From the NCBI RefSeq assembly GCF_003856975.1, contig NZ_CP033107.1, positions 2,914,001 to 2,978,000 on the forward strand: DNA of 64,000 bases, in the 5' to 3' direction. A model generated the notes under the pieces. The model had not been told where the DNA came from, ran no database searches, and was given only the letters and a program-made list of their open reading frames with translations. Within the stretch, counting starts at the first letter, position 1. Each line of letters opens with the position of its first letter. The stretch comes from Plantibacter sp. PA-3-X8. GTDB lineage: Bacteria > Actinomycetota > Actinomycetes > Actinomycetales > Microbacteriaceae. Below are positions 41,139 to 55,503 of the stretch, in pieces. The position numbers were made by a program, and so were the translations under genes.

Positions 41139-42385
41139 CCATGTCACCAGCCACCCCCGCCCACGCGGAACCGACGCACCTCCGAGACGAAGCCGGTCCG
41201 TTCTTCGGCGACTTCGGCGGACGCTACATGCCGGAGGCGCTCATCGCCGCGGTCGACGAACTCGCGACGGCCTACGAGGCCGCCAAGGCCGACGAGAGCT
41301 TCCAGGCCGAGCTGACGACGCTGCTCCGCGACTACGCCGGCCGCCCGTCGATCATCACCGAGGTGCCACGCTTCGCCGCATCGGCGGGTGGTGCACGCAT
41401 CTTCCTCAAGCGCGAGGACCTCAACCACACCGGCTCGCACAAGATCAACAACGTCCTGGGCCAGGCGCTCCTCACGAAGCGCATCGGCAAGACCCGCGTC
41501 ATCGCCGAGACGGGGGCCGGTCAGCACGGTGTGGCCACGGCCACCGCGGCCGCACTCTTCGGCCTCGACTGCACGATCTACATGGGCGAGGTCGACACCG
41601 AGCGTCAGGCGCTCAACGTCGCCCGCATGCGACTGCTCGGCGCGACCGTCATCCCCGTGACGACGGGCTCGCGGACTCTCAAGGACGCCATCAACGAGGC
41701 GTACCGCGACTGGGTCGCGTCGGTCGAGACCACGAACTACATCTTCGGCACCGCGGCGGGCCCACACCCGTTCCCGGTCATGGTCCGCGACTTCCAGAAG
41801 ATCATCGGAGAAGAGGCCCGCGCACAGCTCCTCGAGCTGAACGGTTCACTTCCCGACGCGGTCGTCGCCTGCGTCGGTGGCGGCTCCAACGCCATCGGCA
41901 TCTTCCACGCCTTCCTCGACGACGCGGACGTCGCGCTCTACGGAGTCGAGGCTGCCGGCGACGGCGTCGACACCCCACGGCACGCCGCGTCCATCGGCCG
42001 CGGTCGTCCGGGTGTCCTGCACGGTGCCCGCACCTTCGTCCTCCAGGACGACGACGGCCAGACCGTCGAGTCCCATTCCATCTCCGCAGGCCTCGACTAC
42101 CCGGGCGTCGGACCGGAGCACGCCTGGCTCGCCGACACCGGCCGGGCGACGTACGTCCCCGCGACGGACGCCGAGGCGATGGAGGCCTTCCGACTCCTGA
42201 GCCGCACCGAGGGGATCATCCCCGCGATCGAGTCCGCCCACGCACTGGCCGGGGCCATCGTCCTCGGCAAGGAGCTGGGCCCCGAGGCGACCATCCTGAT
42301 CAACCTCTCCGGGCGCGGAGACAAGGACGTCGAGACGGCTGCCACCTACTTCGGGCTCCTCGACGAAGCCGGGCGGAACGCATGA
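41135..42385 (+). CDS. trpB: Tryptophan synthase, beta chain
   Basis: Joins indole and serine with PLP. The 416-residue protein has the PLP Lys103 in [30 protein letters not shown], the phosphate-binding VGGGSNAIG loop, and the [14 protein letters not shown] opening. It is the standard TrpB1 type. It overlaps trpA by 4 bp. Confidence 0.97.
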   Translation: MTMSPATPAHAEPTHLRDEAGPFFGDFGGRYMPEALIAAVDELATAYEAAKADESFQAELTTLLRDYAGRPSIITEVPRFAASAGGARIFLKREDLNHTGSHKINNVLGQALLTKRIGKTRVIAETGAGQHGVATATAAALFGLDCTIYMGEVDTERQALNVARMRLLGATVIPVTTGSRTLKDAINEAYRDWVASVETTNYIFGTAAGPHPFPVMVRDFQKIIGEEARAQLLELNGSLPDAVVACVGGGSNAIGIFHAFLDDADVALYGVEAAGDGVDTPRHAASIGRGRPGVLHGARTFVLQDDDGQTVESHSISAGLDYPGVGPEHAWLADTGRATYVPATDAEAMEAFRLLSRTEGIIPAIESAHALAGAIVLGKELGPEATILINLSGRGDKDVETAATYFGLLDEAGRNA

Positions 42386-43194
42386 CCGCCCCGGCCACCG
42401 ACCACACGACGGTCTCACCGGTCGCATCGGCGATCGACGCCGCCTCCGTGGACCGCCGCGGCGCCCTCATCGGGTACCTCCCCGTCGGATTCCCCGACCT
42501 CCAGACGAGTATCGACGCCGCCATCGCGCTCGCGCAGAACGGCGTCGACGTCCTCGAGCTCGGCGTGCCCTACTCCGACCCCGTCATGGACGGAGCGGTC
42601 ATCCAGGCCGCGACCATGACCGCCCTCGCGGAGGGGTTCCGGTTGCGCGACGTCTTCACGGCGATCAGCGCCATCCGCGCCGCCGTGGACGTCCCGGTCC
42701 TCGTCATGACGTACTGGAACCCGGTGCTGCAGTACGGCGTGGAGCGGTTCGCCTCCGACCTCGCCGCGGCCGGCGGAGCCGGGCTCATCACCCCCGACAT
42801 CACCCCCGACGCCGCGGCGGACTGGCTGGACGCCAGTGAACGACACGGCCTCGACCGGGTCTTCCTGGCAGCACCGACCTCGAGCGACGACCGCCTGTCG
42901 CTCGTGACCGAACGGTCCCGCGGCTTCGTGTACACCGTCTCCACGATGGGCATCACCGGTGCCCGGCAGGACCTCGACGCGGCCGCGAAGACCCTCGTCG
43001 GTCGTCTCCGCACGGCGGGGGCACAGCACGCGTGCGTCGGCATCGGCATCTCGACCGCGGAGCAGGTCCGCTCGGTCCTCGAGTACGCCGACGGAGCCAT
43101 CGTCGGCTCTGTGTTCGTCAAGGCTCTCGCCGACGGCGGCGTCCCGGCGATCACCGAGGTCGCCCGTTCACTCGCGGCCGGCACCGCCCGCTGA
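42382..43194 (+). CDS. trpA: Tryptophan synthase, alpha chain
   Basis: Splits indole-3-glycerol phosphate and channels indole to TrpB. The 270-residue TIM barrel has the catalytic Glu and Asp region [18 protein letters not shown], the TPDITPD loop, and [11 protein letters not shown]. The start overlaps trpB. Confidence 0.96.
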   Translation: MTAPATDHTTVSPVASAIDAASVDRRGALIGYLPVGFPDLQTSIDAAIALAQNGVDVLELGVPYSDPVMDGAVIQAATMTALAEGFRLRDVFTAISAIRAAVDVPVLVMTYWNPVLQYGVERFASDLAAAGGAGLITPDITPDAAADWLDASERHGLDRVFLAAPTSSDDRLSLVTERSRGFVYTVSTMGITGARQDLDAAAKTLVGRLRTAGAQHACVGIGISTAEQVRSVLEYADGAIVGSVFVKALADGGVPAITEVARSLAAGTAR

Positions 43195-43229
43195 GGGTAT
43201 CCTCACCACGTCCGCGATGCTGAAAGCCG

Positions 43230-43235
43230 TACACT
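43230..43235 (+). promoter_or_regulatory. Candidate -10 element of lgt
   Basis: TACACT at 43230-43235 predicts a leader of about 28-33 nt with GAAAGG before the lgt GTG. It gives lgt expression apart from trp. Confidence 0.45.
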
Positions 43236-43269
43236 CGATCAGAGTTCGTAACGAAAGGCGACCACTGCA

Positions 43270-44283
43270 GTGATTGCACCCCTCAGCATCCCGAGCCCGA
43301 ACCCGGACATCGCGACCTTCAGCGTGGGCCCGTTCACGGTGCACATGTACGCGCTCTGCATCATCGCCGGGATCATCGCCGCCACCATCCTCACCTCCCG
43401 CCGGCTGACGAAGCGCGGTGCCGAGCCGGGCATCGTGCTCGACATCATCCTGTGGGCCATCCCCTTGGGGATCATCGGTGCGCGGATCTTCCACGTCCTG
43501 ACCCACCCCGGCGACTACTTCTACCCGGGTGCCGACCTCCTGCGGACGCTCTACATCTGGGAGGGCGGCATCGCGATCTTCGGTTCGCTCATCGGTGGAG
43601 CGGTCGGCGCCTACATCGGCTGCCGCATGACCGGGATCCGGTTCTGGACCTTCGCCGACGCCCTCGCGCCCGGCCTGCTGCTCGCCCAGGCGTTCGGTCG
43701 CCTCGGCAATTACTTCAACCACGAGCTCTACGGGCTCCCCACGGACCTGCCCTGGGGCCTCGAGATCGAGGCCAGCAACCCCGCGTTCCCGATCGGTCTG
43801 CCCGCCGGCACGCTGTTCCACCCCACGTTCCTGTACGAGATCATCTGGAACCTGCTGGGGGTGGCCGTCATCCTCTGGATCGGACACCGCTTCAACCCGC
43901 AGTGGGGCCGCCTGTTCGGTGTCTACCTCATCTGGTACGGCGCCGGTCGCACGGTCTGGGAGACCATCCGGATCGACCCGAGCGAGTACCTCTTCGGCAT
44001 CCGAGCCAACGTCTGGGCCGCGATCCTCGCGATCGTCGTCGGACTCGCGATCATCGTCATCCAGTCGCGTCGCCACACGGGTGCCGAGCCGTCGCCGTAC
44101 GTCCCCGGCCGTTCCTGGGCCGATCCGAAGGCTGCGGTAGACTACTACGACACCGACGCGGAGAACCTGGGGCTGCGCAGTGCCTCCGCCGACGACGATG
44201 CCGACGGATCAGACCGCACTGCGTCATCCACTCCGTCGTCCGAAGCCACGGTCGCCACAAGCAAGACCGGCTCTCGCTCCTAG
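43270..44283 (+). CDS. lgt: Prolipoprotein diacylglyceryl transferase
   Basis: Adds diacylglycerol to the lipobox Cys of prolipoproteins in the membrane. The 337-residue protein has about seven helices, the family signature [13 protein letters not shown], and GRTVWETIR near the C-terminus. A Ser/Thr/Asp-rich cytoplasmic tail of about 60 residues is typical of actinobacterial Lgt. Start GTG 43270. Confidence 0.96.
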   Translation: MIAPLSIPSPNPDIATFSVGPFTVHMYALCIIAGIIAATILTSRRLTKRGAEPGIVLDIILWAIPLGIIGARIFHVLTHPGDYFYPGADLLRTLYIWEGGIAIFGSLIGGAVGAYIGCRMTGIRFWTFADALAPGLLLAQAFGRLGNYFNHELYGLPTDLPWGLEIEASNPAFPIGLPAGTLFHPTFLYEIIWNLLGVAVILWIGHRFNPQWGRLFGVYLIWYGAGRTVWETIRIDPSEYLFGIRANVWAAILAIVVGLAIIVIQSRRHTGAEPSPYVPGRSWADPKAAVDYYDTDAENLGLRSASADDDADGSDRTASSTPSSEATVATSKTGSRS

Positions 44284-44401
44284 GCTGAACGCACCCTCGT
44301 CGGCCCGGTGGATCCCGGCTCAGCAGGGGATCCATCACCCGTTTCGTCCCAGGGCCAGCGACGTCCCCCTTCTGATCCCCTTTCGTGAGGACGGTAATTC
44401 C
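44281..44401 (+). promoter_or_regulatory. gltB upstream region: -10 TAGGCT and a leader with a 10-bp hairpin
   Basis: TAGGCT at 44281-44286 overlaps the lgt stop. Arms 44307-44316 and 44327-44336 form a 10-bp stem (one G-U) with a 10-nt loop, followed by ACCCGTTTCG. If transcription starts at about 44293, the hairpin is in the gltB leader and could act as an attenuator. If not, it is the terminator of the lgt unit. The sequence alone cannot decide. Confidence 0.45.
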
Positions 44402-50414
<6,013 letters not shown>

Positions 50415-50506
50415 GCTTTCAGGCGGACGACAAGCGTCGGACGCATCATGCCGAGCAGTGAGTACCGAAGCGCCTCGTGCGCAGAAACCATGGAGAACAC
50501 ACACAC

Positions 50507-51922
50507 ATGAGACGAGCCAAGATCGTCGCAACGCTGGGGCCTGCAGTCTCCAGCTATGAGAACATCCGGGCCATCATCGATGCGGGGGTCGATGTCACCC
50601 GGATGAACCTGAGCCACGGCAGCTACGACGTGCACGAGGCCATCTACGCCAACGTGCGCAAGGCCACCGAGGACTCCGGCCGTGCCGTCGCCGTCCTGGT
50701 CGACCTGCAGGGCCCGAAGATCCGCCTCGGCAAGTTCGAGGGCGGCCCGTACGACCTCGCCGTCGGCGACATCTTCAAGATCACCATCGAGGACATCCTC
50801 GGTACCAAGGAGATCTCCTCGACGACGTTCAAGGGCCTGCCCCAGGACGTCAAGCCGGGCGACTTCCTCCTGATCGACGACGGCAAGGTCAAGGTCGAGG
50901 TCGTTGAAGCGGACGACACCGTCGTGACCACTCGCGTCATCGTCGCCGGCCCCGTGTCGAACAACAAGGGCATCAACCTTCCCGGTGTCGCCGTCAACGT
51001 CCCCGCGCTCAGCGAGAAGGACGAAGCGGACCTCCGATGGGGACTGCGTCTCGGCGCCGACCTCATCGCCCTGTCCTTCGTGCGCGACGCGGCCGACATC
51101 GACCGCGTCCACGAGATCATGGCGGAGGAGGGCCGCAAGGTCCCCGTGATCGCCAAGATCGAGAAGCCGCAGGCCGTCGAGAACCTCGAGAGCATCGTCG
51201 AGGCGTTCGACGCGATCATGGTCGCCCGTGGCGACCTCGGTGTCGAGCTCCCGCTCGAGGCCGTCCCGATCGTGCAGAAGCGCGCGGTGGAGCTCGCCCG
51301 TCGTATGGCGAAGCCGGTCATCGTCGCGACGCAGATGCTCGAGTCGATGATCTCCAGCCCCATCCCGACCCGCGCGGAGACCTCCGACGTCGCGAACGCG
51401 GTGCTCGACGGTGCTGACGCGGTCATGCTCAGTGGCGAGACGAGTGTCGGCGCCTACCCGGTGATCACGGTCCAGACCATGGCCAGGATCGTCGAGTCGA
51501 CCGAGATCCACGGTCTCGACCGCGTTCCGCCGCTCGGCACGAAGCCGCGCACCCAGGCCGGAGCGATCACGTTGGCGGCCGTCGAGGTGGCGGACTTCGT
51601 CGAGGCGAAGTTCCTCTGCGTCTTCACGGAGTCGGGCGAGTCGGTCCGCCGCATGGCCCGTCTCCGCAACCGGATCCCGATCCTGGCGTTCACGCCCGAC
51701 CCGGCCATCCGTCGTCGGATGGCGCTGAACTGGGGCGTCGAGTCCTTCGTCGTCGAGCGCGTCACGCACACCGACCAGATGGTCGCCCAGGTGGACGAGG
51801 TCCTCGTCGCCACGGGCAAGGCCGCCGTCGGTGAGCCGGTCATCATCATCTCCGGTTCCCCTCCCGGCATCCCCGGGACGACGAACGACATCCGCGTCCA
51901 CAAGGTGGGCGACGTCCTCTAG
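50507..51922 (+). CDS. pyk: Pyruvate kinase
   Basis: Makes pyruvate and ATP from PEP. The 471-residue protein has RRAKIVATLGPAVSS, MNLSHGSYDVH, the active-site KIEKPQAVENL, a VARGDLGVELPLEAVPIVQK segment, and a C-terminal allosteric domain. Start ATG 50507 with GGAGAA nine bases upstream, rather than the in-frame ATG 50477. Confidence 0.96.
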   Translation: MRRAKIVATLGPAVSSYENIRAIIDAGVDVTRMNLSHGSYDVHEAIYANVRKATEDSGRAVAVLVDLQGPKIRLGKFEGGPYDLAVGDIFKITIEDILGTKEISSTTFKGLPQDVKPGDFLLIDDGKVKVEVVEADDTVVTTRVIVAGPVSNNKGINLPGVAVNVPALSEKDEADLRWGLRLGADLIALSFVRDAADIDRVHEIMAEEGRKVPVIAKIEKPQAVENLESIVEAFDAIMVARGDLGVELPLEAVPIVQKRAVELARRMAKPVIVATQMLESMISSPIPTRAETSDVANAVLDGADAVMLSGETSVGAYPVITVQTMARIVESTEIHGLDRVPPLGTKPRTQAGAITLAAVEVADFVEAKFLCVFTESGESVRRMARLRNRIPILAFTPDPAIRRRMALNWGVESFVVERVTHTDQMVAQVDEVLVATGKAAVGEPVIIISGSPPGIPGTTNDIRVHKVGDVL

Positions 51923-51935
51923 TCGTCGACAGCAG

Positions 51936-51975
51936 CGAAGGCCGTGGTCCTCCCGTACGGGGACCACGGCCTTCG
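51936..51975 (+). terminator. Strong rho-independent terminator after pyk
   Basis: A perfect 15-bp stem, arms 51936-51950 and 51961-51975, with a 10-nt loop, begins 13 bp after the pyk stop and is followed by TCGTCC. Confidence 0.85.
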
Positions 51976-52023
51976 TCGTCCGCCGGGTGTGCGGTGGCAC
52001 CGCGATTCCGGAGGCCGTGGGTC

Positions 52024-52037
52024 TAGCCTGATGCCCA
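52024..52037 (+). promoter_or_regulatory. -10 element giving a leaderless CoA-transferase mRNA
   Basis: TAGCCT at 52024-52029 ends eight bases before ATG 52037. The nearer ATG at 52031 would lie only two bases from the hexamer, upstream of the predicted +1, so 52037 is taken as the start. Confidence 0.55.
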
Positions 52038-53377
52038 TGAACCGTTCCGTCCTCGTCGACGACACCCTCCGCATCGCCGTGGGCCTGGACCCGGGAGGAA
52101 TCGACCGTGAGGCGACCGGTGCGGCGGGACTCCTGGCCTCCCGATTCGCCGTCCTGGAGCTCGCCGCGGCCGCCGTCGGCGCCGTGGAGGATGCCGCCGA
52201 CCGACTCCGCATCGCCCTCGGATACGAGCCGATGCACACGGCTCTCGACCTCGAGCGGATCGCCGCGGCCTACCAGAGCGACCGCCTGTTGCGGATCGAC
52301 GGAGCAGCCGTGGACGCGTTCGCGCCACTGTCCGGCTTCTTCGCCGCGGCCGACGGCTGGGTGCGCACGCACGCGAACTACCCCCACCATCGTCGCCGCC
52401 TGAGCGCCATGCTCGGGATCGGCGACGATGCCACCCGCGCAGAGCTCGCCTCGGCGATCGCCTCCCGCTCGGCTCTCGACCTGGAATCGGAGGCCGCCGG
52501 GGTCGGCGCACTGCTCGTCGCCGTCCGGAGCGCTGCCGAATGGTCGTCCACACCGCAGGCCTCGGTCGGTGACGGACCGCTCGTCAGGCGCCACGGTGGC
52601 TCCACCGGCTCGAGGATCGCCTCGTGGGTGCGGCCGACGAGGCGGCAACCCTTGCGCGGCCTCCGCGTCCTCGACCTGACGCGGGTGATCGCCGGTCCGG
52701 TGTCCACGAGGACCCTCGCGCTCCTCGGCGCGGACGTCCTGCGCGTGGATCCACCGCAGGTCCCCGAGATCCCGTGGCAGCACACCGACAGCGGCCAGGG
52801 GAAGCGGACAGCGGCGCTCGACGCGTCGACACCGCGCGGCCTCGCGACACTGCAGACGCTGAGCGACGAGGCCGACATCCTGGTGACGGGGTACCGACCA
52901 CACGCCCTTGAGCGCCTCGGTCTGCGAGGTCGCGACGGTCTGGTCACCGGCTCCGTCGACGCCTGGGGTACGACGGGGCCCTGGGGTGATCGACGCGGTT
53001 TCGACAGCCTGGTCCAGGCCGCCACGGGCATCGCGCTGGTCGAAGGGAAGGACGGCGCCCCGGGTGCCCTGCCTGCTCAGGCGCTCGACCACAGCGCGGG
53101 ATACCTGCTGGCGGCGGCCATCGTCGACGACGTGGCGGCGGTCGTCGGCGGCGGTGATGCCGGCCGGTCGTCGGTGTCGCTCGCCCGCGTCGGTGCGGCG
53201 CTCCAGCGACTGCCACGATCCGAGGAACGCCCGCCGTCGGACCTCCCGGGAGCGCGGTGCCTGGTGACCCACGGTGCGGTGACGACGGCCCGCCCCGGGC
53301 TCAGCGCCTTCGACGACCATGCGTCCCCGGCGGCGGTCCTGGGGAGCGCCGAACCGCAGTGGACCCCGCGCAGCTGA
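52037..53377 (+). CDS. CaiB/BaiF-type CoA transferase with rearranged domain order
   Basis: Family III CoA-transferase-like protein, 446 residues. The usual N-terminal CoA-binding part (LRGLRVLDLTRVIAGPVSTR, ALLGADVLRVD, ADILVTGYRPHALERLGL) begins only near residue 205. It runs to the expected catalytic Asp351 in ALDHSAGYLLAAA. The first 170 residues (SGFFAAADGWVRTHANYPHH, then RAELASAIASRSALDLE) look like the segment that normally comes after the catalytic domain. So the order seems permuted. Substrate unknown; no pathway genes adjoin. Start ATG 52037 is set by the -10 element. Confidence 0.78.
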   Translation: MNRSVLVDDTLRIAVGLDPGGIDREATGAAGLLASRFAVLELAAAAVGAVEDAADRLRIALGYEPMHTALDLERIAAAYQSDRLLRIDGAAVDAFAPLSGFFAAADGWVRTHANYPHHRRRLSAMLGIGDDATRAELASAIASRSALDLESEAAGVGALLVAVRSAAEWSSTPQASVGDGPLVRRHGGSTGSRIASWVRPTRRQPLRGLRVLDLTRVIAGPVSTRTLALLGADVLRVDPPQVPEIPWQHTDSGQGKRTAALDASTPRGLATLQTLSDEADILVTGYRPHALERLGLRGRDGLVTGSVDAWGTTGPWGDRRGFDSLVQAATGIALVEGKDGAPGALPAQALDHSAGYLLAAAIVDDVAAVVGGGDAGRSSVSLARVGAALQRLPRSEERPPSDLPGARCLVTHGAVTTARPGLSAFDDHASPAAVLGSAEPQWTPRS

Positions 53378-53425
53378 TCCCGGCACACTCCGCACCGGGA
53401 GATGACCGCCGTCCGGTCGCTCGCC

Positions 53426-53438
53426 TACCCTGGAGGTA
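53426..53438 (+). promoter_or_regulatory. -10 element giving a leaderless histidine phosphatase mRNA
   Basis: TACCCT at 53426-53431 ends seven bases before ATG 53438. GGAGG lies too close (two bases) to the ATG to serve as a ribosome site. Confidence 0.55.
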
Positions 53439-54100
53439 TGCGCCTCATCCTCATCAGACACGGTCAGACCTCGTCCAACGTCGCCGGCCTGCTCGACACC
53501 GCGATCCCCGGCGCCGTCCTCACCGACCTCGGCGAGACGCAGGCGGCCGCCCTCCCCAAAGCGCTCGTGGGGGAGCGGATCGACGCGGTCTACGCCTCCA
53601 CCGCGGTGCGGGCGCAGCAGACCGCCGCACCTGTCGCCGAAGTCAGCGGGCTTCCCGTGATCGTCCGTGACGGACTCCGGGAGATCAGCGCCGGCGACAA
53701 CGAGATGCTCGGGTCGCCCGAGGCCGTCCAGGTCTACATCGACACCATCGTGGCGTGGGCGATGGGAGACCTCGACACCCGGATGCCGGGCGGCGAGAAC
53801 GGCCACGAGGTGTTCGCGCGCTTCGACGCCGTGATCGAGGAGCTCGAGGGTTCCGGACTGGAGAGCGTGGTGGTCGTGAGCCACGGAGCGATGCTCCGGT
53901 CCTGGCTCGGGCTGCGCGGGGCGAACGTCGACGGACACTTCATCGGCACGCACCCCATCACGAACACGGGCGTCATCATCGTCGACGGGGACACGACCAC
54001 CGGTTGGCGGGTCGACACGTGGACGGGCGACGCCGTCGGCGGACCGGAGCTGACGACGGAGGCCGACGGTCCGGCCGCCGCCGTCGAGCGCGGCTTCTGA
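53438..54100 (+). CDS. Histidine phosphatase (phosphoglycerate mutase-like) family protein
   Basis: The 220-residue protein has the catalytic RHG motif at residues 7-9 (LILIRHGQTSSN), a YASTAVRAQQTA block, a REISAGDNE segment, and the second active-site His in VVVSHGAML. It is a phosphatase or mutase of the branch 1 histidine acid superfamily; substrate not predictable. Its stop directly abuts the stop of the convergent small gene. Confidence 0.9.
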   Translation: MRLILIRHGQTSSNVAGLLDTAIPGAVLTDLGETQAAALPKALVGERIDAVYASTAVRAQQTAAPVAEVSGLPVIVRDGLREISAGDNEMLGSPEAVQVYIDTIVAWAMGDLDTRMPGGENGHEVFARFDAVIEELEGSGLESVVVVSHGAMLRSWLGLRGANVDGHFIGTHPITNTGVIIVDGDTTTGWRVDTWTGDAVGGPELTTEADGPAAAVERGF

Positions 54101-54373
54101 TCAGTTCGCGTCGTCGGCCGAGGTCGCGCCGTCCGTGAGGAACGGTCCGGGCTCTTCGCCGGGCTGACCCGGGAGTGAGCCGACGAGACGGTCGAGCTCG
54201 GCGGCGTCGACGTCGATGCCCTGGTCACTGAGACGGTCCGCCAGCGCTGCCCGGACGTCGAGGTCGGGAGTGAGGGACCGGTCGGCTGCGACCTGCACGA
54301 GGATGCCCTGGAGCCGGTCGTCGGTGCTGGCGTCGTGGACGTCCTGGCGCGGGTCGGTGTGCTCTGCGGTCAT
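54101..54373 (-). CDS. Small acidic hypothetical protein
   Basis: A protein of about 90 residues, rich in Asp, Leu and Ala, with no membrane helix. The core (DRLQGILVQVAADRSLTPDL, then RLSDQGIDVDAAELDRLVGS) is probably helical. I do not recognise a family. ATG 54373 is preferred because GGGA lies eight bases upstream; ATG 54388 is an in-frame alternative. Stops of this gene and the phosphatase are back to back with no gap. Confidence 0.6.
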   Translation of the reverse strand: MTAEHTDPRQDVHDASTDDRLQGILVQVAADRSLTPDLDVRAALADRLSDQGIDVDAAELDRLVGSLPGQPGEEPGPFLTDGATSADDAN

Positions 54374-54440
54374 GGTGTCGGGTCCCATCGTGTCGGACGA
54401 CGTGAGGTACGCCGTGCTCTCGACGGTACGCTACGGCGTC

Positions 54441-54480
54441 GCCGACACCTCCCGCAGGGGCTTGCGCAAGCTGTGTCGGC
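54441..54480. repeat. Nested inverted repeat at the end of the tRNA-Leu array
   Basis: GCCGACAC (54441-54448) and GTGTCGGC (54473-54480) are perfect inverted arms. Between them is the 12-bp palindrome GCTTGCGCAAGC (54460-54471). It lies just downstream of the array on the tRNA strand and could be its terminator, or a recombination site. Confidence 0.6.
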
Positions 54481-54510
54481 AGAGCATGTTGAGTGCACCC
54501 AACTGGGATT

Positions 54511-54740
54511 CCACTCGTTCGCGGTACCGGTGGTGGGACTCGAACCCACACGTCTTTCGACAAAGCATGTTGAGTGCGCCCGGAGGGCTTTCCCACTCGT
54601 TCGCGGTACCGGTGGTGGGACTCGAACCCACACGTCTTTCGACAAAGCATGTTGAGTGCGCCCGGAGGGCTTTCCCACTCGTTCGCGGTACCGGTGGTGG
54701 GACTCGAACCCACACGTCTTTCGACAAAGCATTTTGAGTG
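54511..54740 (-). repeat. Tandem 82-bp repeats containing the 3' half of tRNA-Leu
   Basis: Units 54511-54592 and 54593-54674 are identical. The third, from 54675, is identical for 58 bases and then becomes the intact tRNA-Leu gene. Each of the first two units carries the anticodon loop, variable arm, T arm and 3' acceptor strand of that tRNA but no 5' half, plus about 30 bp of spacer with a GCCC-TCC-GGGC stem. Both copies differ from the real gene at one anticodon-loop base (C for A). A decayed fourth copy lies at about 54472-54510. Confidence 0.92.
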
Positions 54741-54769
54741 CTCCGCGTCTGCCATTCCGCCACACCGGC
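54689..54769 (-). tRNA. tRNA-Leu (anticodon CAA)
   Basis: On the minus strand from 54769 to 54689 the sequence folds as a class II tRNA. The acceptor strands are GCCGGTG and CACCGGT, the D arm is GCGGAATGGCAGACGC, and the anticodon loop CTCAAAA has anticodon CAA (reads UUG). A short variable arm GTC-GAAA-GAC and T arm GTGGG-TTCGAGT-CCCAC follow, with A73 as discriminator. The first acceptor pair is G1-U72, not the usual G-C. CCA is not encoded (next bases are CCG). Its 3' half is repeated downstream. Confidence 0.95.
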
Positions 54770-54811
54770 GCGTCCGCCGCACGGCGAACAGCAACCTGCA
54801 TCAGAGTACCG

Positions 54812-54824
54812 TAGGATTTGAGGG
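54812..54824 (+). promoter_or_regulatory. -10 element giving a leaderless pdtaR mRNA
   Basis: TAGGAT at 54812-54817 ends seven bases before GTG 54824. Confidence 0.55.
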
Positions 54825-55429
54825 TGACCGAGCAAGAGACCCCTCCCGCAGCCCCACGGCGCGTCGTCGTCGCTGAGGACGAATCCCTCATCCGCCTCGA
54901 CATCGTCGAGATCCTCCGCGACAACGGTTTCGAGGTCGTCGGCGAGGCCGGCGACGGCGAGACCGCTGTCGCCCTCGCGACGGAACTCCGTCCGGATCTC
55001 GTGATCATGGACGTCAAGATGCCTCAGCTCGACGGCATCTCCGCGGCCGAGCGCATCGGTAAGGCGCACATCGCCCCGGTGGTCCTCCTCACGGCCTTCA
55101 GCCAGAAGGAGCTCGTCGAGCGGGCGAGTGAGGCAGGTGCCCTCGCCTACGTCGTGAAGCCGTTCACGCCGAACGACCTCCTTCCCGCGATCGAGATCGC
55201 CCTCTCGCGCTACCAGCAGATCATCACCCTCGAGGCCGAGGTCGCCGACATGGTCGAGCGCTTCGAGACCCGCAAGCTCGTCGACCGGGCGAAGGGCCTC
55301 CTCAACGAGAAGATGGGCCTCACCGAGCCCGAGGCGTTCCGCTGGATCCAGAAGGCCTCCATGGACCGCCGCCTCACCATGCACGATGTCGCGCAGGCCA
55401 TCATCGAGCAGCTCAGCGCCAAGAAGTAG
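54824..55429 (+). CDS. pdtaR: ANTAR-domain response regulator, PdtaR-like
   Basis: Response regulator whose output domain binds RNA hairpins and acts by antitermination. The 201-residue protein has a receiver domain with the acidic pocket VAEDES (Glu18-Asp19), phosphoacceptor Asp63 in IMDVKMP, Thr90 and Lys112. An ANTAR domain follows (LVDRAKGLLNEKMGLTEPEA, then WIQKASMDRRLTMHDVAQ). It matches mycobacterial PdtaR (Rv1626), whose kinase PdtaS is encoded elsewhere, as here. Start GTG 54824 is set by the -10 element. Confidence 0.93.
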   Translation: MTEQETPPAAPRRVVVAEDESLIRLDIVEILRDNGFEVVGEAGDGETAVALATELRPDLVIMDVKMPQLDGISAAERIGKAHIAPVVLLTAFSQKELVERASEAGALAYVVKPFTPNDLLPAIEIALSRYQQIITLEAEVADMVERFETRKLVDRAKGLLNEKMGLTEPEAFRWIQKASMDRRLTMHDVAQAIIEQLSAKK

Positions 55430-55447
55430 CGCTCCTCCCTCGTCGCA

Positions 55448-55481
55448 AGAGCGGCCCGTCCCCTCGGGGGCGGGCCGCTCT
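55448..55481. terminator. Strong terminator between pdtaR and the convergent thioesterase gene
   Basis: Arms 55448-55462 and 55467-55481 form a stem of about 15 bp (one G-U) around a CTCG tetraloop. It lies 18 bp after the pdtaR stop and 22 bp past the thioesterase stop, so it can serve both strands. Confidence 0.82.
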
Positions 55482-55503
55482 GCTGTGTCCGGTGCCGGGC
55501 TCG

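Noticed and set aside
54511-54740. CRISPR-like regular repeats
   Set aside because: The repeats are 82 bp, directly contiguous with no unique spacers, and clearly derive from the neighbouring tRNA-Leu.
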